A stretch of 64,000 bases of DNA, taken from contig JBGPWL010000016.1 of NCBI GenBank assembly GCA_041492185.1, positions 1-64,000 of the forward strand. Direction: 5' to 3'. This DNA comes from JAOAPY01 sp041492185. Its GTDB lineage: Bacteria > Acidobacteriota > Blastocatellia > Pyrinomonadales > Pyrinomonadaceae. The stretch's first letter is position 1; each line of letters begins with the position of its first letter. This document shows positions 60,917 to 64,000 of the stretch, one piece after another. Position numbers and translations under genes: made by a program. Under the pieces are notes generated by a model. It was given only the letters and a program-made list of their open reading frames with translations. It had not been told where the DNA came from and did not search any database.

Positions 60917-62347
60917 TCAGTTATGCTTGATGCTCGGTGGTGTTGGGCTGCTCGTCGGAATTGGGGGCGTCGGACTCGGCGGGCTGCTCACCTGAAAGTT
61001 ATCGGCCACGGTGACGCCCGAGCGTCTCACAATTTCGTCGACTATGTCCTTCATTTTCTGTTTCTCGATTGCGCTTCGTGCCTGGTCGCGCGAAACGCCG
61101 GTCGCCGCGGGCGTACTTGTGGCTGGCTCTGTTGAGATGAAAATATGTCGCGCCCGGATCTGTTCTTCCTGTTTGCCGTTATTCATCTGCGTGCGGCCCT
61201 CTTCGACTTTGATGATGTGAAAGCCAGACTTGGTCTGTACGATGTCGCTGATCTGACCGGGCTTGAGAGCAAATGCTGCTTTATCGAATTCCGGCGCCAT
61301 CTTTCCCCGCCCGAACCAGCCGAGGTCGCCGCCTTTGTTTTTACTCGTAGGATCTGACGAAAACTCTTCCGCGAGTTTCGCAAAGTCTTCGCCCTCGCGC
61401 ACACGCTTGAGCAGTTCCTCAGCTTTAGCGCGCGGTGGCTTGGAATCGAACTGCGAATGCCTGGCAACATAGGCGTCGATTTCCTGGTCACTCGCCTTCG
61501 TCCTGGGCTCCAACTGTTCCTGGGCGTAAATTCCAGCCAGCATTGCCGCTTGCATAATCAGGATCTTCAACTGCACATCCCGCCTCTTATCAACGCCGGC
61601 TTGAATGCCCTTCTTCTCTCCGATCAACATCCGGCCGAAGCGCTGCTTCGCCTCTTTGAGTTGTTCCTCGGAAATCTGTACCCCCAACTGTGGAACCTTC
61701 TTTGTGGCAGCGACGAATTGATCGAATTTTTGCAGATTAGCGGGATCTCTGTAGATCTCTTCAATCTCAGCGTCGGAAGCACTCGGCGCCGGTGCCCCGC
61801 CCTCGCGGTCTTGCTGAGTTTTGACATAACTTTCGGAAATGGCTAACAAGCGCGTGAATTCCACAACAGACTTGATTTCGGGGCGATCCCCGATACCGCG
61901 GGCGCGCGCTTCCTCGCCTACGGCTAGCAACTCCTTGACGCCCTTGGCAAATTCCTTACGCGCCGCTTCGTCAGCCAGGCCGGCCTGAGATTGAAATATC
62001 TCGGCCGCATTGCTCGCAGCGATTAACGCCAGGTCTTCCGACGTGATCGTTATACCAGTGCCGCGCTTTGCCTCGGCGGCGGGCGTGGCGCTGGGGGAGG
62101 ACTTGACATCAGCAGGCCCCGAATGTTTCTTCGAGCGCACGACAAACACAGTGATTGCAGCGACGATGGCGGTAAAGATCGCTACGCTAATAAATAATCG
62201 CGCGCCACTAAAAAATGGTCTTTTCCCGATAGTCGGTGTTGTTTGTGCCGGAGGTGCGGGAATTGTTTCCTGAAGATGCGGGCGCTCGCCTGGCGCGTTT
62301 TCTTCTCGCTGTTCTCTGGCAGTGTCCTCTGCGTCTTCATCGGCCAT
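60917..62347 (-). CDS. Membrane-anchored PpiC-type peptidyl-prolyl isomerase, copy 2
   Basis: The 476-residue protein is a tandem paralogue of the gene at 59166. The membrane segment (LFISVAIFTAIVAAITVFVV), helical domain, rotamase domain (EDFAKLAEEFSSDPTSKNKG, DLGWFGRGKMAPEF) and C-terminal PTPPIPTSSPTPPSI all match. It differs in that the N-terminal zinc ribbon is missing; the protein begins with an acidic stretch (ADEDAEDTAREQREENA). The two copies are 242 bases apart with repeats between. The shared but diverged sequence shows an old duplication. Confidence 0.9.
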   Translation of the reverse strand: MADEDAEDTAREQREENAPGERPHLQETIPAPPAQTTPTIGKRPFFSGARLFISVAIFTAIVAAITVFVVRSKKHSGPADVKSSPSATPAAEAKRGTGITITSEDLALIAASNAAEIFQSQAGLADEAARKEFAKGVKELLAVGEEARARGIGDRPEIKSVVEFTRLLAISESYVKTQQDREGGAPAPSASDAEIEEIYRDPANLQKFDQFVAATKKVPQLGVQISEEQLKEAKQRFGRMLIGEKKGIQAGVDKRRDVQLKILIMQAAMLAGIYAQEQLEPRTKASDQEIDAYVARHSQFDSKPPRAKAEELLKRVREGEDFAKLAEEFSSDPTSKNKGGDLGWFGRGKMAPEFDKAAFALKPGQISDIVQTKSGFHIIKVEEGRTQMNNGKQEEQIRARHIFISTEPATSTPAATGVSRDQARSAIEKQKMKDIVDEIVRRSGVTVADNFQVSSPPSPTPPIPTSSPTPPSIKHN

Positions 62348-62645
62348 GATTCTCTTATCCTCTCGTTACTCAGGTGCTTCCGCTCGGAGCTTAGGTCTCT
62401 TCAGCGGATGCTCGTTCGTCCTGCGCCGCCGCAGCGACACTACGAGTTTTTGCTTATGAGCCGAATGTAAGGTTGTTAGCTTGCCCCTGTCAACGTCCAC
62501 TGCTCTCGCATCGATTTGAGCGACGGTGGGAGCACTTACTCGGTGCGATTGCTGGGAGCGCGGACATCCTGTCCGCATGAGCGCGCAGAGCTCACCAATC
62601 TGATTACGCATCGTTAACTGCGCCTTCTTTGATTCAGGCGTGTCT
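62348..62645. repeat. Intergenic region with palindromic repeat
   Basis: No gene is seen. GCTGGGAGCGCGGAC begins at 62552 and the hairpin GCGGACA/TGTCCGC (loop TCC) spans 62561-62577, followed by ATGAGCGCGCAG. It is the same family as in cas6 and at 63756. Confidence 0.65.
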
Positions 62646-63581
62646 TCATCCAAGCAGCGGGTCGAGTGTGTAGTACGGCGTTATGCCCTGCGGGAAAAGC
62701 AGCGAATAGACCAGCGTCTGATCGGTTTTCTTGCCAGGGTGGATTTTGTTGTCCAGAAACTCGAGCACATGACCCAGGTCCTTTTCCAAATCGATGTCCA
62801 CGTCCAACGAGAAGACCCTCTTAGTTGTATTAGGCAAGGTCTCAACGACTTCCGAAAACGATAGCTGAACGTTGCCGGTGTCAAAACGAGTGTGCTTCCA
62901 ACTCTTTGGATGAGCCGGCAAGTGCAGCTCTGGCGGCGCCTCGTCGGCCGACGGTGCGGCATGCCCCTGCGCTTTTCCGAAGTCATGGGAGCCGGCGATC
63001 ATCCCCTTCAATTCCTCGCTTACAAAAAGAAAGATCCGGTCAACCGCGACGTGGCGCACGCCTTCGACAAATGAAAGCAGCGATGCGCCGTTCACGTTCG
63101 TGTCGCGCAGCTTGGCTTCGAGATTTAGCAGCGCCATTTTCTTCGCGATCGGATCAAGCGCGGCATATTGCTGCTCAGTCAGACCGGTATCATCGGCAGC
63201 TACGGGTGAGCCCTTATCGCGCAAGCGCCCATAACCTCCCGCAATGTCTGAAGAAGTTGGATCGTTCGGAACGAGCATCATCCTCACGATCACATCTTCC
63301 TGCTCGGCTCCGTTGCGCACGATTGAATCGCGATTGATGAGTTGGTACGTGATCCGATGATCTGGCGCATCGAGGGAAAGTCCGTAAAGCTGTCCGGGCA
63401 AGTCAAGCGGCAGGTCGTCCAACACAACCTTAACATTGTGTGATTGCGGCTGGAGTTGCACGGCTTTCAGAATCTTGATTGGAGCGTGGCTAAGATCCAT
63501 CACCAGGAAATCGGCGGAGTCTCCGTCCCATTCTTGTCGATCAGCTCGAACGATAATCAGGTTGATGATTTTCTTCGCCAT
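62646..63581 (-). CDS. Unknown protein
   Basis: A 311-residue protein from ATG 63581 with GGAGGCAAATC in front. It is soluble, with no signal peptide and no membrane segment. It begins KKIINLIIVRADRQEWDGDS, has the helical part DPIAKKMALLNLEAKLRD in the middle and ends in strand-rich FSLDVDIDLEKDLGHVLEF. I do not recognise the family and find no catalytic motif. Codon use is like that of the neighbours, so it is a real gene. Confidence 0.75.
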   Translation of the reverse strand: MAKKIINLIIVRADRQEWDGDSADFLVMDLSHAPIKILKAVQLQPQSHNVKVVLDDLPLDLPGQLYGLSLDAPDHRITYQLINRDSIVRNGAEQEDVIVRMMLVPNDPTSSDIAGGYGRLRDKGSPVAADDTGLTEQQYAALDPIAKKMALLNLEAKLRDTNVNGASLLSFVEGVRHVAVDRIFLFVSEELKGMIAGSHDFGKAQGHAAPSADEAPPELHLPAHPKSWKHTRFDTGNVQLSFSEVVETLPNTTKRVFSLDVDIDLEKDLGHVLEFLDNKIHPGKKTDQTLVYSLLFPQGITPYYTLDPLLG

Positions 63582-64000
63582 GATTTGCCTCCAGCTTTGA
63601 GTGATTGATTCCGCGATGAATTAGAAAACTTCCATCAGCGTTGTGGCTGGACCGTGCGAGTGTGCGAGTTGTGCAAACGCTCGTGAGAATTCAGCCAGAT
63701 AGAGCGGCTGCAAGATATTCCCGCTCGAAGTAAAAGTCAATCGATTTGGAGAGACGCTGGGAGCGCGGACATTCTGTCCGCATGAGCGCGCAGCGCGAAC
63801 AATTGTTAGCGCCAAAGGCGCGCAATGTAATAGCCCGGGGCAGCGCCCCGGGAAATAGGTCCCCATAAAAATGATTGAGCCGCAACGCGGCGAAATAATT
63901 CGCTCGCACGGATTCTATTTTCGCTCCTTCAGAGCTCAATTCATGAACCGGCATTCAACCTGGGGCGTTGCCCCAGGCTGTTGCATTTCGCACCGTTGGT
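63582..64000. repeat. Repeat-rich end of the window
   Basis: I see no gene here. Three palindromes lie in a row: GCGGACA/TGTCCGC at 63765-63781 (loop TTC), CCCGGGGC/GCCCCGGG at 63834-63852 (loop AGC) and CCTGGGGC/GCCCCAGG at 63959-63977 (loop GTT). All have perfect 7-8 bp arms and 3-base loops, and the first shares GCTGGGAGCGCGGAC (63756-63770). Short reading frames here are most likely spurious. Confidence 0.7.

Noticed and set aside
63621..63954. Two overlapping frames with segments such as FPGRCPGLLHCAPLAL
   Set aside because: These are translations of the palindromic repeats and not likely proteins.

Overview
The window is a stretch of bacterial chromosome of roughly 55% GC. It is gene dense and has no rRNA, tRNA, prophage or complete insertion sequence that I can see. 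The gene mix suggests Acidobacteriota, probably class Blastocatellia. The clues are kinases and PpiC proteins with an N-terminal zinc ribbon, a CHAT/TPR protein next to a DUF4384 protein, Uma2 nucleases, WG repeats, a YtxJ-type bacillithiol protein and abundant dispersed palindromes. This assignment is an inference from gene content, not from a marker tree.

Layout. 1-4.4 kb: the right end of a Myxan-type type I CRISPR-cas operon on the minus strand (cas6/cmx6, cas3, cmx8, the last cut by the window edge). Cas1, cas2, cas5, cas7 and any array must lie outside. 4.6-6.1 kb: a membrane/coiled-coil protein of unknown role. 6.3-10.9 kb: smc with an unusual head insertion, plus a secreted protein. 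11.1-16.6 kb: a YheT-type hydrolase, then an ECF sigma / anti-sigma / TonB-domain operon and a Uma2 protein. 16.7-24.6 kb: an EF-G paralogue, a TlpA-like redoxin, a vWA-like secreted protein, a macro-domain protein, alpha-glucan phosphorylase and a second Uma2 protein.

24.7-30.5 kb: a three-gene set on one strand, a Ser/Thr kinase with a DUF4384-like tail, a secreted DUF4384-like protein and a TPR-CHAT (caspase-like) protein. It looks like one signalling or proteolysis module. 31-34.6 kb: small housekeeping and hypothetical genes (YtxJ, DUF971, zinc ribbon, CDP-alcohol phosphatidyltransferase, DinB-like). 34.7-36.7 kb: an AT-richer accessory patch with a Phd/PIN toxin-antitoxin pair and a frameshifted gene carrying a HEPN-like R-x4-H motif. 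37-41.8 kb: ferredoxin, a WG-repeat protein, a cyclic-nucleotide phosphodiesterase-like protein, a PrsW protease and an SDR enzyme. 42-45.5 kb: two tandem polysaccharide-export proteins with membrane proteins on either side.

45.9-50.3 kb: two APC-superfamily transporters. The second is a clear KimA homologue (potassium importer). It is preceded by a well-matching cyclic-di-AMP (ydaO) riboswitch and an intrinsic terminator, so potassium uptake is probably switched off by c-di-AMP. 50.4-56 kb: a zinc-ribbon protein, purD, pspA with a coiled-coil partner, and an MFS exporter. 56-59 kb: small membrane, zinc-ribbon and regulator genes and low-complexity secreted proteins. 59.2-62.3 kb: two tandem membrane-anchored PpiC-type prolyl isomerases. 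62.6-64 kb: an unknown protein and a repeat-rich end.

Several families of short palindromic repeats lie between the genes. One of them has inserted in frame inside cas6.
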